64,000 nt of DNA, from positions 13,478-77,477 of the forward strand of contig JAGLBD010000007.1 in NCBI GenBank assembly GCA_018260425.1, written 5' to 3'. The notes beneath the pieces were generated by a model. The model did not search any database, was not told the DNA's origin, and worked only from the letters and a program-made list of their open reading frames with translations. The DNA comes from Pseudogulbenkiania sp. (GTDB lineage Bacteria > Pseudomonadota > Gammaproteobacteria > Burkholderiales > Chromobacteriaceae). Each line of letters opens with the position of its first letter. Within the stretch, counting starts at the first letter, position 1. Shown one piece after another: positions 11,028 to 19,860 of this stretch. Both the position numbers and the translations under genes were made by a program.

Positions 11028-11753
11028 ATGGAAAAAAGCAAAATCCTAGTCGTTGACGACGATACCAAACTCCGCGACCTGCTGAGCCGTTACCTTGACC
11101 AGCAAGGTTATATTGTCGAAACCCTGCCGGATGCCCGCGACGTTGACCGCAAACTGGCACGCAACCGCCCTGACCTGCTGGTGCTGGACGTGATGATGCC
11201 GGGTGAAGACGGCCTGGCCGTGGTGCGCCGCTTGCGGGCACAGGGCGAGATGATCCCGGTGATCATGCTCACGGCACGCGGCGAGGATATCGACCGGATT
11301 GTCGGACTGGAAATGGGCGCCGATGATTATCTGGCCAAACCGTTCAATCCACGGGAACTGTCGGCACGCATCCAGTCGGTACTACGCCGCCATTACGCCA
11401 CCCCGGCGCTCACCGCTCACCATGATGAAGACAGCACACACCAGTTCGGCGATTACACCTTGCATCTGGGACGCCGCGAGCTGACCCATGCCGGCCGGGT
11501 CATTTCACTGACCAGCGCCGAGTATGCCGTGCTGGCCGTGCTGGTGACGCATCCCCGCCGGCCGCTGACCCGCGAACAGTTGATGGAAATGGCACTGGGC
11601 AAGGGCAATGGCGAGTCACTGGACCGCAGCATCGACGTCCATATCTCCCGCCTGCGCAAAGCCATCGACTCCGGCGACTCCGGTCCGCGTTACATCCAGA
11701 CCGTGTGGGGCTACGGCTATGTTTTCGTCCCCGACGGGCAGGCTGGAGATTAA
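11028..11753 (+). CDS. ompR: OmpR-family response regulator
   Basis: The 241-residue protein has a receiver domain with acidic pocket D10-D12, phospho-acceptor D54 in LLVLDVMMPG, the T/K pair in MLTARG and LAKPFNPRE. A C-terminal winged helix follows, ending SRLRKAIDSGDSGPRYIQTVWGYGY-like. It is a DNA-binding transcription regulator phosphorylated by the kinase encoded immediately downstream. Sequence features such as MEMALGKGNGESLDRSIDVHI resemble the OmpR branch. OmpR of enteric bacteria controls porins with osmolarity; here the target genes are unknown, so the symbol denotes subfamily only. Confidence 0.92.
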   Translation: MEKSKILVVDDDTKLRDLLSRYLDQQGYIVETLPDARDVDRKLARNRPDLLVLDVMMPGEDGLAVVRRLRAQGEMIPVIMLTARGEDIDRIVGLEMGADDYLAKPFNPRELSARIQSVLRRHYATPALTAHHDEDSTHQFGDYTLHLGRRELTHAGRVISLTSAEYAVLAVLVTHPRRPLTREQLMEMALGKGNGESLDRSIDVHISRLRKAIDSGDSGPRYIQTVWGYGYVFVPDGQAGD

Positions 11754-11756
11754 GGT

Positions 11757-13064
11757 TTGAGGCGCATTTCCGGTTCGTTGTTCCTGCGTCTGGCCTTGCT
11801 GGTGCTATTGGCCGTGGTGGCAACCCAATTGTTCACCGCGTGGATCGTCATCGGAGACCGGCGCGAGCTGATCGCCAAGCAGATCTACCATCAGGTGCTG
11901 GATACGCTGGCCGATCTGGAAGGACGACTGGAAGCGCTGCCACCGGAAGGTCGCAGCGTCTTTCTCTACGCCTACAATCGTCCCGGCATGACCCAGCTGT
12001 TGCCGGGCAATGCCGACCGGGGCGTGGCGTTCGATCCCGCCCTGCCGGCGTTGGCGCAGGGCGTGGCGGAGCATCTTTCCCATGCGATGGGCGAACCGGT
12101 CATCGTCAAGTATTACGAACAAGGCGAGCGACGCCAGCTGTGGATTTCCCAGCACATTCTCGACACGCATTACTGGCTGGTCGTACCGTTGGGACGCTTC
12201 CGCGACGAGTGGTTCTCGCCATTGGCACAAGCCTCCTTGCTGGCGTCGCTGTTTGCCGGTCTGGTCGCCTTTTCTCTTGGCTGGGTGATTACCAAACCGA
12301 TTTCCCAAGTGGTACAGGCGCTGCGCGAACTCGAGCAAGGTCGTCACCCGGCAGCGGTTGCGGAAGACCATGGCCCACGCGAAGTGAGAGAGCTGACCCG
12401 CGGCTTCAATACCATGGTGCACTCGCTGGAGTCGGCAGCCGGCGAGCGGCGGCTGATGCTGGCCGGTCTGTCTCATGACCTGCGCACGCCATTGACGCGG
12501 CTGCAACTGATGGTTGAACTGCAGGATGACAGCAGCGACAAGCACGACATGCTGTCCGATCTGGAAGAACTGTCGCGCATCGTCCGCCAATTCATCGACT
12601 TTGCCCGCAGCGAAGAACCGCCCCGCCGCGAACCGGTGCAATTGGCCGAACTGGCCAGCAGTGTCGCAGCACGGTTCAACCGCGAATCGGCCGATGTGCA
12701 TCTGACCGTGGAAAGCGAGCCGGAAATCCGCGCCGATGCACTGGCACTGGAACGCCTGCTGGGCAATCTGCTGGAAAACGCCCGCCGCTACGGCAAACCC
12801 CCGATTGAAATCAGTATCGGCCACACCGGCACGGATGCGGTGCTGACGATTCAGGACCACGGCGCCGGCATTCCGCCCGAGCAACGGGAAGCGGCACTGA
12901 CACCGTTTGAACGACTGGCCTCGCATCGTGGTACGGATGGCGGCAGCGGACTGGGATTGGCGATTGTCGACCGGGTGGTGCGTCAGCACCATGGCGTGTT
13001 GAGTCTGGAAGAGGTCGAAGGCGGCGGACTCCGGGTAAGAATCCGCCTGCCGATGCTAAGCTGA
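11757..13064 (+). CDS. envZ: EnvZ-type sensor histidine kinase
   Basis: The 435-residue membrane kinase starts at TTG 11757, 3 bases after the regulator stop, with GGAG 9 bases upstream. It has an N-terminal transmembrane helix, a periplasmic sensor of about 130 residues, a second helix (SLLASLFAGLVAFSLGWVI), HAMP, the H-box LSHDLRTPLTRL with phospho-acceptor H240, then N (GNLLENARRYG), G1 (DHGAGIP) and G2 (GGSGLGLAI) boxes. It pairs with the adjacent regulator. A parS-like site begins directly after its stop codon. Confidence 0.93.
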   Translation: MRRISGSLFLRLALLVLLAVVATQLFTAWIVIGDRRELIAKQIYHQVLDTLADLEGRLEALPPEGRSVFLYAYNRPGMTQLLPGNADRGVAFDPALPALAQGVAEHLSHAMGEPVIVKYYEQGERRQLWISQHILDTHYWLVVPLGRFRDEWFSPLAQASLLASLFAGLVAFSLGWVITKPISQVVQALRELEQGRHPAAVAEDHGPREVRELTRGFNTMVHSLESAAGERRLMLAGLSHDLRTPLTRLQLMVELQDDSSDKHDMLSDLEELSRIVRQFIDFARSEEPPRREPVQLAELASSVAARFNRESADVHLTVESEPEIRADALALERLLGNLLENARRYGKPPIEISIGHTGTDAVLTIQDHGAGIPPEQREAALTPFERLASHRGTDGGSGLGLAIVDRVVRQHHGVLSLEEVEGGGLRVRIRLPMLS

Positions 13065-13080
13065 GGTTTCACGTGGAACC
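13065..13080. other. parS: parS-like ParB-binding site 1
   Basis: GGTTTCACGTGGAACC matches the bacterial parS consensus TGTTTCACGTGAAACA at 13 of 16 positions and keeps the core GTTTCACGTGGAAC palindrome. It lies in the 60-base gap immediately after the envZ-type stop. This is the weakest of five such sites in the window. ParB (Spo0J) binds parS to build the partition complex near the replication origin; that role here is inferred from sequence only. Confidence 0.65.
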
Positions 13081-13124
13081 GCAAGACGGCCCGGGGGCGT
13101 CTCACGGTGCTCCGTCATGGCCGG

Positions 13125-16100
13125 TCAGGGTTGAAACCGGGGAAACTTGCTGGTGCTGGTGCTGGCTTGTTCGCGGAGCTCCTCGACAAGGAATGACTCC
13201 GGGTCAATGCGGCTCCTGTGCAAATTGCAGGCGACCTCCTCCGGCAGATACAACAAGGTGTTCAGGAAGTTGATTTTGCGTGCCCGGCGGGTATCACCCG
13301 TGCCAAAATCATCGTAATCATTCGCCACAATCTCGCTGATGCGGTTTTCCAGCGCCTCCCACTGGGCCTCTCCCAAATCCGACCAATTGACCACACAATC
13401 CCTTGAGTACATTTGCCCAATGATCCACTGCACCATGCTGGTTGTTCCCGCAGGCAGGTTGCAGGGTATTACGCGTTGGATTTCGGTCATGACACGCTTG
13501 CCGGCAGTGTCCACATCGTATGCCATGCTTCGATACGGTTTATTCTGCTCGATGTAGTACTCGTCCTCTTTACGGCCCATAACGTCTCGCAACGAATAAC
13601 GCAAAGAGGCCGGATCGGTAAAGGTTTTGCGCATGATCCCGGCCGTACGGTTGGGGTCATAATATTCCAGCACGTAATAGGTCAGGCCGTCCTTGGTTTT
13701 CTTGTTAATCAACAAGGTGACAGCATGGTTATCGGTACGGATGACCAACGCCTTATGCGTTTTCCCTTCATGATTCATGGTATCGATCACCCGCCGTACC
13801 AAGTCATCGGCCTGATCATTGTTGAAGGTATAGCGATGACTATTGAAGTCCGTGATGGATTTCCAGTTTTTCTCGGCCTTGGCTGCGTCGGGCAAAACCG
13901 CTTTGATACCCTCTTTGGTTTCGAAGTCCTTCAGACGCTTCTTGCCATGTTTTGCGAGTTCCGCAGCGAAATGTCGACAGGAAATCAGCGGGTCACCTTG
14001 ACAAGAGCCCTCCGTGAAGGTGACCTGGCGGTTCAGACTGACATTGGGTTTACCCGACCCGAAATAGACCTGTTGCTTCAGAAAACGCAACAACCCGGTA
14101 TCGTTGAACTCCTCGGCCAGCGACTTGAACGCATTGATGTCCGGCAGCTCGCCCGGGTGCAACAGCAGGCAGGCTTTCAGCCGTGGCACATCACCGCTGC
14201 CATGCGCTTCCGCGATACTGTTTTCCAACAGTAGCCTCCTGAACGGCGGAAAGCGAACGGCAAGGTCACGAAGATTTGCGTCAGGAAATGCACGTTCGAA
14301 CAAGGCGTGTTCCGAACAATCCTGTTGCGGAAACAGCAGTCGGCAATTCGCTTCGCTGATATGGTTCGCTATGGGTTTCGCGTCGGCCAGAAGTGCATTC
14401 CAGCCCTGCTCCAACGCCGCCCAATCAATGGCGTCGGCGAGTCCTACCGGCTCCCGGCCATAACTTGAGTGAAGCTTGCGGACTTCGGCGCGACGGCCCC
14501 GTTTGACGAAGGCTTCGATCCAGTTATCAACACTCGAACTACTTATACGCAATGTTTTGAACGTATCGGATAATACCAAGGTATCCGCTAATGGGTATAG
14601 CTCGGGAAACTCGAACAGTAAGCTCATGGCGATCACCCACTCCTTTTGCTCGGCTCTGGCCGCCTTCACTCTTTCGGACAACGCAGGCAGGGCGGCAGGG
14701 GTTTCCCTGGCCTTGTCACCCAGGAATGTCGGGAGCGTCAGTAATGCCCCTGGCGAGAGATCACGAATAAAGGTCCCTGTGTCGTGGCGTCGCTCCATGT
14801 CCTCACATGCCGCACGCCACCACGCGGGAGCCGTTTCCAACGAAAAATCCGTCAGCTTGGCCACAGAGCTCTCTTGACGGCTTCGTACCGGAGCAAGGCT
14901 CTTGCCAAGTTCAGCCCAGTCAATGCACTCGGCAAGCGGCGGGAGTGAGAGGAGTGGATCGTAACGGTTTCCGGTCGCCTTCAGCACGGCCAGTACCGCT
15001 TCCTGCTGTTCCGGCTTGATATAGCGGCCCACCCAGCGCGTGACCGCATCGGTGCCCTCTATTTCATTGCGATAGCCCATCACCGTATGCCCTAAGCGCA
15101 ACGGCCTTGCTTCGCCGTCCTTTTCCAGCTCCTGGCTTAAGTAATTCAAGTTGTGGGACAGCTGCCAGTCAGCGTGTTGCAGGCTGCTCCAATGCATGAT
15201 GCTGATCAGCATCGCGTACGCCTCCAGGTCACCGAGTTCCTTCAGGGAAGCCCCAGTGATCGGGGGATAATAAAGCGGCCGTAGTCTGCTCTCGCCGGCA
15301 ACATTGCCGATGGGACGGTTTTCCTTGATCGCCTGATCAAGCACTGCGGCAGAGAGGCCTCCGTGGCGACAACCTCCGGCCTGCCGCCATAGATCGAAGC
15401 GGGTGACTTCGCGCTGGAGTCGCTCCACAGGCAGCGCCGTGTCGGGAAGCGCATCGAACCCGGTGCTAATGCTGCCAAGCTCTGGGGTATAGAGAAAAGT
15501 GGTTAATTTGTCCCAATCTACCGCATCCTCCAGGGTGAGATCCTTATTGACGAAACCCGAGTAGACGTAGCTATCCTCTCCAAGCAGTTGGGCCAGGGAG
15601 GGGCTAATAAATTGAGAGAGGAGTTGTCGATTATTTTTATACTCTTCCGGGATCAGGGAAACCAACCCACGCAAGGCATAATACCAGTCTATGTCCCGCA
15701 TTCCTTTCTGCAAATGTTCGTCCCGACGATATGTACGGGATAGGCAATCATTCAGGATTTTTTGGCAATTGCCGCTCAGATCGGTTCGTTCCGTATAAGG
15801 AATCCCCACTTCGTCCAGCTCCGCCGACGTCGCCACCGCACGAGCGATCAGCTCATCCGACAGGGCACCGTGGGCGCGACCGGAACGATGCAACGTATCC
15901 AGCCGGGCAAACACCGACCTCAGCGCAACCAGTTGACTCCGGTCAGGGCGAGTCGCAGCGTCAATATCGACAGTGGCGGAAGACCGGGTCGCTTTCGCCG
16001 TGCCTGCGGTCATCTCATGCGGTCCACTACGGTCCGGGAGAGTCGCGACATCAAGATCGACAGAGGCGGAAGAGCGGCTCGCTTCAGCCGTGCCTCCGGT

Positions 16101-17459
16101 CACCTCACGGGGTCCGCCAGGGCCCTGAGCCGGGTCAGGATGCGACTCCGACGATAACGATGGGGCAGGCAGCGGAGCGGCAACGTCGTGATACACCGGT
16201 CCGGTTAGCTCCGACACCCAGCCCGAACGCAGCGCTTCCCAATTCAAGACATCGGCGAGGGAGATCTCTTCGGTACTGAAGAACAGTGGATACTCGATGC
16301 TATCCTTCACGTGCGAGCGTGCCGCCTTATTGACGAAACTATCCAGCCACTGATTCACCTGTGGGGTTTGAGATCCGATACAGGCACGATCTCCTTTCAC
16401 CGCCTCCAATTCATCCAGCAAGGCAGGGTTGGCCGCTTGCTCGGCAAACAGACGAATCACACTATCCAGCAGCATATGGTTATCGGCTTTCCCGGTAATC
16501 CCGCCGGAACCCTCTTGACGGGATATCGCACCGGCCAGCCGGAATTTATCCGTAGTGCTAAAGCCTTGGTATGCGTCAAACCCCTTCCCTGTCTCATCCG
16601 GCAAATCCGTCAGCGCTTCCGGGCATGCCAGTGCCGTTCGCAACGTCGCCAGAGTCAGATTGCCATGGATCTTGTTCTGGGCATGCAGGGCATGCAACTG
16701 ATCGGCAAGCGCCTTGAGCGTGTCGACCACCGGCACGGCGGAAGCTCTGGCCGGCGGAATGTCCCGCTGGCTTGCATCCAGGCCATGCGCACCAGTGAGG
16801 GCTTCCTCAACCCGCGGACTGATGCTGCCGGACACGCAGGAGATATCGAGGGGGTTGCCGACACCGGGAATGAGCAAGGTATCGAGCGACTGGTCGGAGT
16901 GATACTCCATGAACACGTCGGGGTATTGCAGCAACAGTTTCAGGAGCCTTTGATTTTCAGCGCCTCCCAGCGACTCCAGCACACTGAGAAACTTTTCTGA
17001 CGCCTCCTTGTTGCAATGAAAACCCAGCACACCGTAGTCAGTATTCAATGGATGGTTTTCCTGATTCGCGATGTAACGATACAACTCCGGCTCGTGGGTC
17101 TTGGCCCAGTCTTTCACCGTCAACAGCACCGTCGCATAGAGATTTGCACACTGCACTGCACGGGCATTGCCGGTATTCATTCCCTCAACCAGACACTTCG
17201 GTGTATAGAAATTCGCTACGAAAGCGCCATCCCTAACCTGCCGGACGACCCGACCGTCAACGCCATATTCGCCATCCTCCTGCCCTGCCGCACCCGGCAT
17301 GGGTCCTGTCAGTGGCCGGAGGGTCATGTGTGGCGCCGAATCGACGCGGTGCAGCGTCGACCAATGCAAGATACCGTTATTGTCCTGAGGATAATTCGGA
17401 AGTACGGGAAGGGACGCCCTCCGCTGTTGTTCTGTGCTTGCTGTGTGTGCCGGTAGCAT
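13125..17459 (-). CDS. Giant repeat-containing effector-like protein with EspL/ShET2-type cysteine-protease domain
   Basis: The 1444-residue protein has no signal peptide or membrane segment. Its N-terminus is rich in Ser, Thr and Gln, as in type III effectors. Residues about 1150-1280 resemble the ShET2/EspL2 toxin domain, with SCRHFAAEL, DNHAVTLLI and YYDPNRT. The putative triad is Cys1161, His1245 and Asp1268. Spacing is 84 and 23, close to the 84 and 22 of EspL (Cys47, His131, Asp153, recalled from the literature). Elsewhere it has about five degenerate repeats ending in a D/N-W-x-x-L motif, three H-G segments resembling kinase catalytic loops, and a 30-residue tandem duplication at 449-508. 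No secretion genes are adjacent. The protease call is a motif-based inference. Confidence 0.7.
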   Translation of the reverse strand: MLPAHTASTEQQRRASLPVLPNYPQDNNGILHWSTLHRVDSAPHMTLRPLTGPMPGAAGQEDGEYGVDGRVVRQVRDGAFVANFYTPKCLVEGMNTGNARAVQCANLYATVLLTVKDWAKTHEPELYRYIANQENHPLNTDYGVLGFHCNKEASEKFLSVLESLGGAENQRLLKLLLQYPDVFMEYHSDQSLDTLLIPGVGNPLDISCVSGSISPRVEEALTGAHGLDASQRDIPPARASAVPVVDTLKALADQLHALHAQNKIHGNLTLATLRTALACPEALTDLPDETGKGFDAYQGFSTTDKFRLAGAISRQEGSGGITGKADNHMLLDSVIRLFAEQAANPALLDELEAVKGDRACIGSQTPQVNQWLDSFVNKAARSHVKDSIEYPLFFSTEEISLADVLNWEALRSGWVSELTGPVYHDVAAPLPAPSLSSESHPDPAQGPGGPREVTGGTAEASRSSASVDLDVATLPDRSGPHEMTAGTAKATRSSATVDIDAATRPDRSQLVALRSVFARLDTLHRSGRAHGALSDELIARAVATSAELDEVGIPYTERTDLSGNCQKILNDCLSRTYRRDEHLQKGMRDIDWYYALRGLVSLIPEEYKNNRQLLSQFISPSLAQLLGEDSYVYSGFVNKDLTLEDAVDWDKLTTFLYTPELGSISTGFDALPDTALPVERLQREVTRFDLWRQAGGCRHGGLSAAVLDQAIKENRPIGNVAGESRLRPLYYPPITGASLKELGDLEAYAMLISIMHWSSLQHADWQLSHNLNYLSQELEKDGEARPLRLGHTVMGYRNEIEGTDAVTRWVGRYIKPEQQEAVLAVLKATGNRYDPLLSLPPLAECIDWAELGKSLAPVRSRQESSVAKLTDFSLETAPAWWRAACEDMERRHDTGTFIRDLSPGALLTLPTFLGDKARETPAALPALSERVKAARAEQKEWVIAMSLLFEFPELYPLADTLVLSDTFKTLRISSSSVDNWIEAFVKRGRRAEVRKLHSSYGREPVGLADAIDWAALEQGWNALLADAKPIANHISEANCRLLFPQQDCSEHALFERAFPDANLRDLAVRFPPFRRLLLENSIAEAHGSGDVPRLKACLLLHPGELPDINAFKSLAEEFNDTGLLRFLKQQVYFGSGKPNVSLNRQVTFTEGSCQGDPLISCRHFAAELAKHGKKRLKDFETKEGIKAVLPDAAKAEKNWKSITDFNSHRYTFNNDQADDLVRRVIDTMNHEGKTHKALVIRTDNHAVTLLINKKTKDGLTYYVLEYYDPNRTAGIMRKTFTDPASLRYSLRDVMGRKEDEYYIEQNKPYRSMAYDVDTAGKRVMTEIQRVIPCNLPAGTTSMVQWIIGQMYSRDCVVNWSDLGEAQWEALENRISEIVANDYDDFGTGDTRRARKINFLNTLLYLPEEVACNLHRSRIDPESFLVEELREQASTSTSKFPRFQP
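15936..16115 (-). repeat. Tandem 90-bp duplication inside the giant effector gene
   Basis: Two consecutive 30-residue units (residues 449-478 and 479-508) align without gaps. They begin GPREVTGGTAEASRSSASVD and GPHEMTAGTAKATRSSATVD and both end in PDRS. The unit is rich in Ser, Thr, Ala and Gly and probably forms a flexible linker between two structured regions. The DNA is also clearly repeated, so the duplication is fairly recent. Confidence 0.9.
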
Positions 17460-17683
17460 GTCTGTAAGACCTTTTTATAAGTAAAAATGCCACATCAGCT
17501 TAATCAAGCCCGATCATGGGAACTTGTATATTTCGCTTATTTCCACGATGGGGAGAGGAGAAAAGAACACCGCCAAAGAGAGGACTGCGAGTGAACTGCG
17601 GGGGAATCAAACAGGAATTGCAGGCCGCGTCGCCGGACGACGGGCAAACAGGCGAGGCGCCGTATAGACGCCCCGCCGGTAGA

Positions 17684-19072
17684 TCAACCGGCCATGATGG
17701 CTTCGACTTCCTCGATGGTTTTCGGGATCGGTTCGCCCAATACCCGGCTACCGGTTTCCGTCACCAGCACATTGTCTTCGATGCGAATGCCGCCAAAGTC
17801 ACGATAGGACTGGAACACCTCGAAATTGATGAACCCGGCGTGGCGACCTTCTTTCTGCCAGGCATCGATCAATGCCGGGATAAAGTAGATGCCCGGCTCG
17901 ACCGTCAACACCATGCCAGCCTTGAGCGCCTTGCCCAGACGCAGGTAGCCCAAACCGAACAACGGACTGCGCTCGGCGGTTTCGTCATAGCCGACCAGGG
18001 TTTCTCCCAGCGCTTCCATATCATGCACATCCAGGCCGATCTGGTGACCCAGTCCATGCGGGAAGGCAATTGCATACGCGCCCGACTCGACGATTTCGTT
18101 GGCATCGCCTTTGAAAAACCCCAATGCCGTCATGCGCTCGACCATTACGCGCGCCGCCAGCTTGTGTACATCAAGGTAACGGACGCCGGCGCGCAAGGCC
18201 TTGATCGCCTCCAGCTGCATATCCAGCACCGCCTGATACAAGGGCTTCTGGCGTTCCGAGAAGCGGCCGCCCACCGGAATGGTGCGGGTGATATCGCTCG
18301 CATAGCCTGATTTGCTGGACGCACCGGTGTCATTCACCACCAGATCGCCAGCGTCGAGGCGCTGGTCATGCGCATGGTTGTGCAGGACTTCGCCGCGACG
18401 GGAAAAGATCGACGGGTAGGCCAGCTGCCAGTCATGGCAACGCATGATGCCTTCCATCAGGCCAACCACCTCATACTCCATGGCACCGGGACGCGAAGCC
18501 TTCATCGCCGCGATATGCATCTGGCGCGTTACGGCCAGCGCACTTTCCATTTCGGCGATTTCCTCTGCCCCCTTGATCTCGCGCAGCGCCACCACCCGGC
18601 GGGTCAGTGCCGGGGAAAAAGCGGCTTTTGCCGACATCGCCGTGGTGCCGAACAAACCCGCCAGCTCCAGCACGGTCTCACTGCGGTACGGTGCCAGATA
18701 GTGCACCGGGGTTCCGGTACGCAGGGCTTCCTGAATCACCTCGGACAGCTCGGCATAGGGGCGCGAGGCACTCACGCCGATACGCGCGGCACGCTCGGCC
18801 AGCGAAGGCAATTCGCCCGTCCAGACAATGTCATCCACCCCAGGGTCGGTACCGAACAGTGTTGCATTCCCGCTGGCGACATCGATGAGGCCGGCCAAAC
18901 CCGGCTCATCCAGACCGAAGAAATAACGGAAGGACGCATCCTGCACGAACGGATAGGTGTTATCCCGATAATTCATCGGAGCGTCAACGTTGCCAAGGAA
19001 CAACAGCAGACCGCGCAGTTCGCCGTGTACAAGACCGGCGCGGCGCTTCTGGTAAATGTCAGCAGAGAACAT
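17684..19072 (-). CDS. pepP: Xaa-Pro aminopeptidase (M24B metallopeptidase)
   Basis: The 462-residue protein starts MFSADIYQKRRAGLV, with AAAGG 7 bases upstream. An N-terminal creatinase-like domain precedes a pita-bread domain. Metal ligands are recognisable: two Asp in VNDTGASSKSGYASDITRT, His in FPHGLGHQIGLDVHD, Glu in VEPGIYF and Glu in GGIRIEDNVLVT. It releases N-terminal residues preceding proline, in the cytoplasm, using two Mn ions. It is a monocistronic-looking gene, 224 bases downstream of the effector start on the same strand. PepP-type rather than PepQ-type is suggested by the N-terminal DNTYPFVQDASFRYF motif. Confidence 0.92.
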   Translation of the reverse strand: MFSADIYQKRRAGLVHGELRGLLLFLGNVDAPMNYRDNTYPFVQDASFRYFFGLDEPGLAGLIDVASGNATLFGTDPGVDDIVWTGELPSLAERAARIGVSASRPYAELSEVIQEALRTGTPVHYLAPYRSETVLELAGLFGTTAMSAKAAFSPALTRRVVALREIKGAEEIAEMESALAVTRQMHIAAMKASRPGAMEYEVVGLMEGIMRCHDWQLAYPSIFSRRGEVLHNHAHDQRLDAGDLVVNDTGASSKSGYASDITRTIPVGGRFSERQKPLYQAVLDMQLEAIKALRAGVRYLDVHKLAARVMVERMTALGFFKGDANEIVESGAYAIAFPHGLGHQIGLDVHDMEALGETLVGYDETAERSPLFGLGYLRLGKALKAGMVLTVEPGIYFIPALIDAWQKEGRHAGFINFEVFQSYRDFGGIRIEDNVLVTETGSRVLGEPIPKTIEEVEAIMAG

Positions 19073-19284
19073 CGTGAAACCTTTGAGAGGGGCGAGGACC
19101 ATGGGTCCATGGTTCGGAATCGTAGTCAGTCGACTACTTTACCACCGGCAGTCGGCACAACGCTACCCGACCGTCGCCCTGCCGCTTAATATCCAAAAGT
19201 TATTGATTTAATGTTTAATATTATTTTTTAGCAGAAAGGCACCGTGCTAGGCTGAATCATCTTCCCCGCTGCGAGCAGAACACC

Positions 19285-19860
19285 ATGTCCACCACGCCGA
19301 CCTTTATCATTCAGCCCGGTTGGAACAACTCCCTGCCGGATCACTGGCAAAGTCATTGGCAGGAACGACTTGGCGCACGCCGGGTCGAGAATACGGACTG
19401 GCATACACCGCAACTCGACGACTGGCTGGAAGGACTTGACCGTGCCATTGCCGATGCCGGCCCCAACGCCGTGGTCATTGCCCACAGTCTGGGCGCCATC
19501 ACCGTCGCCCACTATGCGGAACGGTTTCCTGACAGAATCCGCGCGGCACTGCTGGTCGCTCCAGCCGACGTGGAACGTGCCGATGCACCACGCCAAATCA
19601 TCGGCTTCGCCCCGTTGCCGCAACGCCGCTTGCCATTCCCGGCCCTGGTGGTCGCCAGCACCAACGACCCCTACTGTCAGGCCACGCGGGCCGCGACCTT
19701 TGCCGAACAGTGGGGTGCCGGAATACAGTGGCTAGAGGGCGCAGGGCATATCAACGCGGCGTCCGGACATCGACAGTGGGACAACGGATTGCCCATGCTG
19801 GACACTCTGTTGTCCCGGGCCGGACTCAACTCAGTGACGGCACTATGCCCGGCAGCATGA
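19285..19860 (+). CDS. RBBP9/YdeN-family serine hydrolase
   Basis: The 191-residue protein begins [21 protein letters not shown], the typical start of this family, with the nucleophile motif AHSLGAITV, an Asp in ASTNDPYC and a His in [11 protein letters not shown]. These complete a Ser-Asp-His triad of a small alpha/beta hydrolase without a lid. Bacterial members are uncharacterised esterases or peptidases. Its last 35 bases overlap the 3' end of hutH on the other strand. No operon partners are present. Confidence 0.88.
   Translation: MSTTPTFIIQPGWNNSLPDHWQSHWQERLGARRVENTDWHTPQLDDWLEGLDRAIADAGPNAVVIAHSLGAITVAHYAERFPDRIRAALLVAPADVERADAPRQIIGFAPLPQRRLPFPALVVASTNDPYCQATRAATFAEQWGAGIQWLEGAGHINAASGHRQWDNGLPMLDTLLSRAGLNSVTALCPAA

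Noticed and set aside
11805..12992. Long frame opposite the EnvZ-type kinase
   Set aside because: Antisense of conserved kinase motifs; His/Gln-rich product typical of a high-GC shadow frame.
16710..17459. N-terminal kinase domain of the giant protein
   Set aside because: No glycine-rich loop or DFG motif accompanies the HG segments, so a real kinase was not called.
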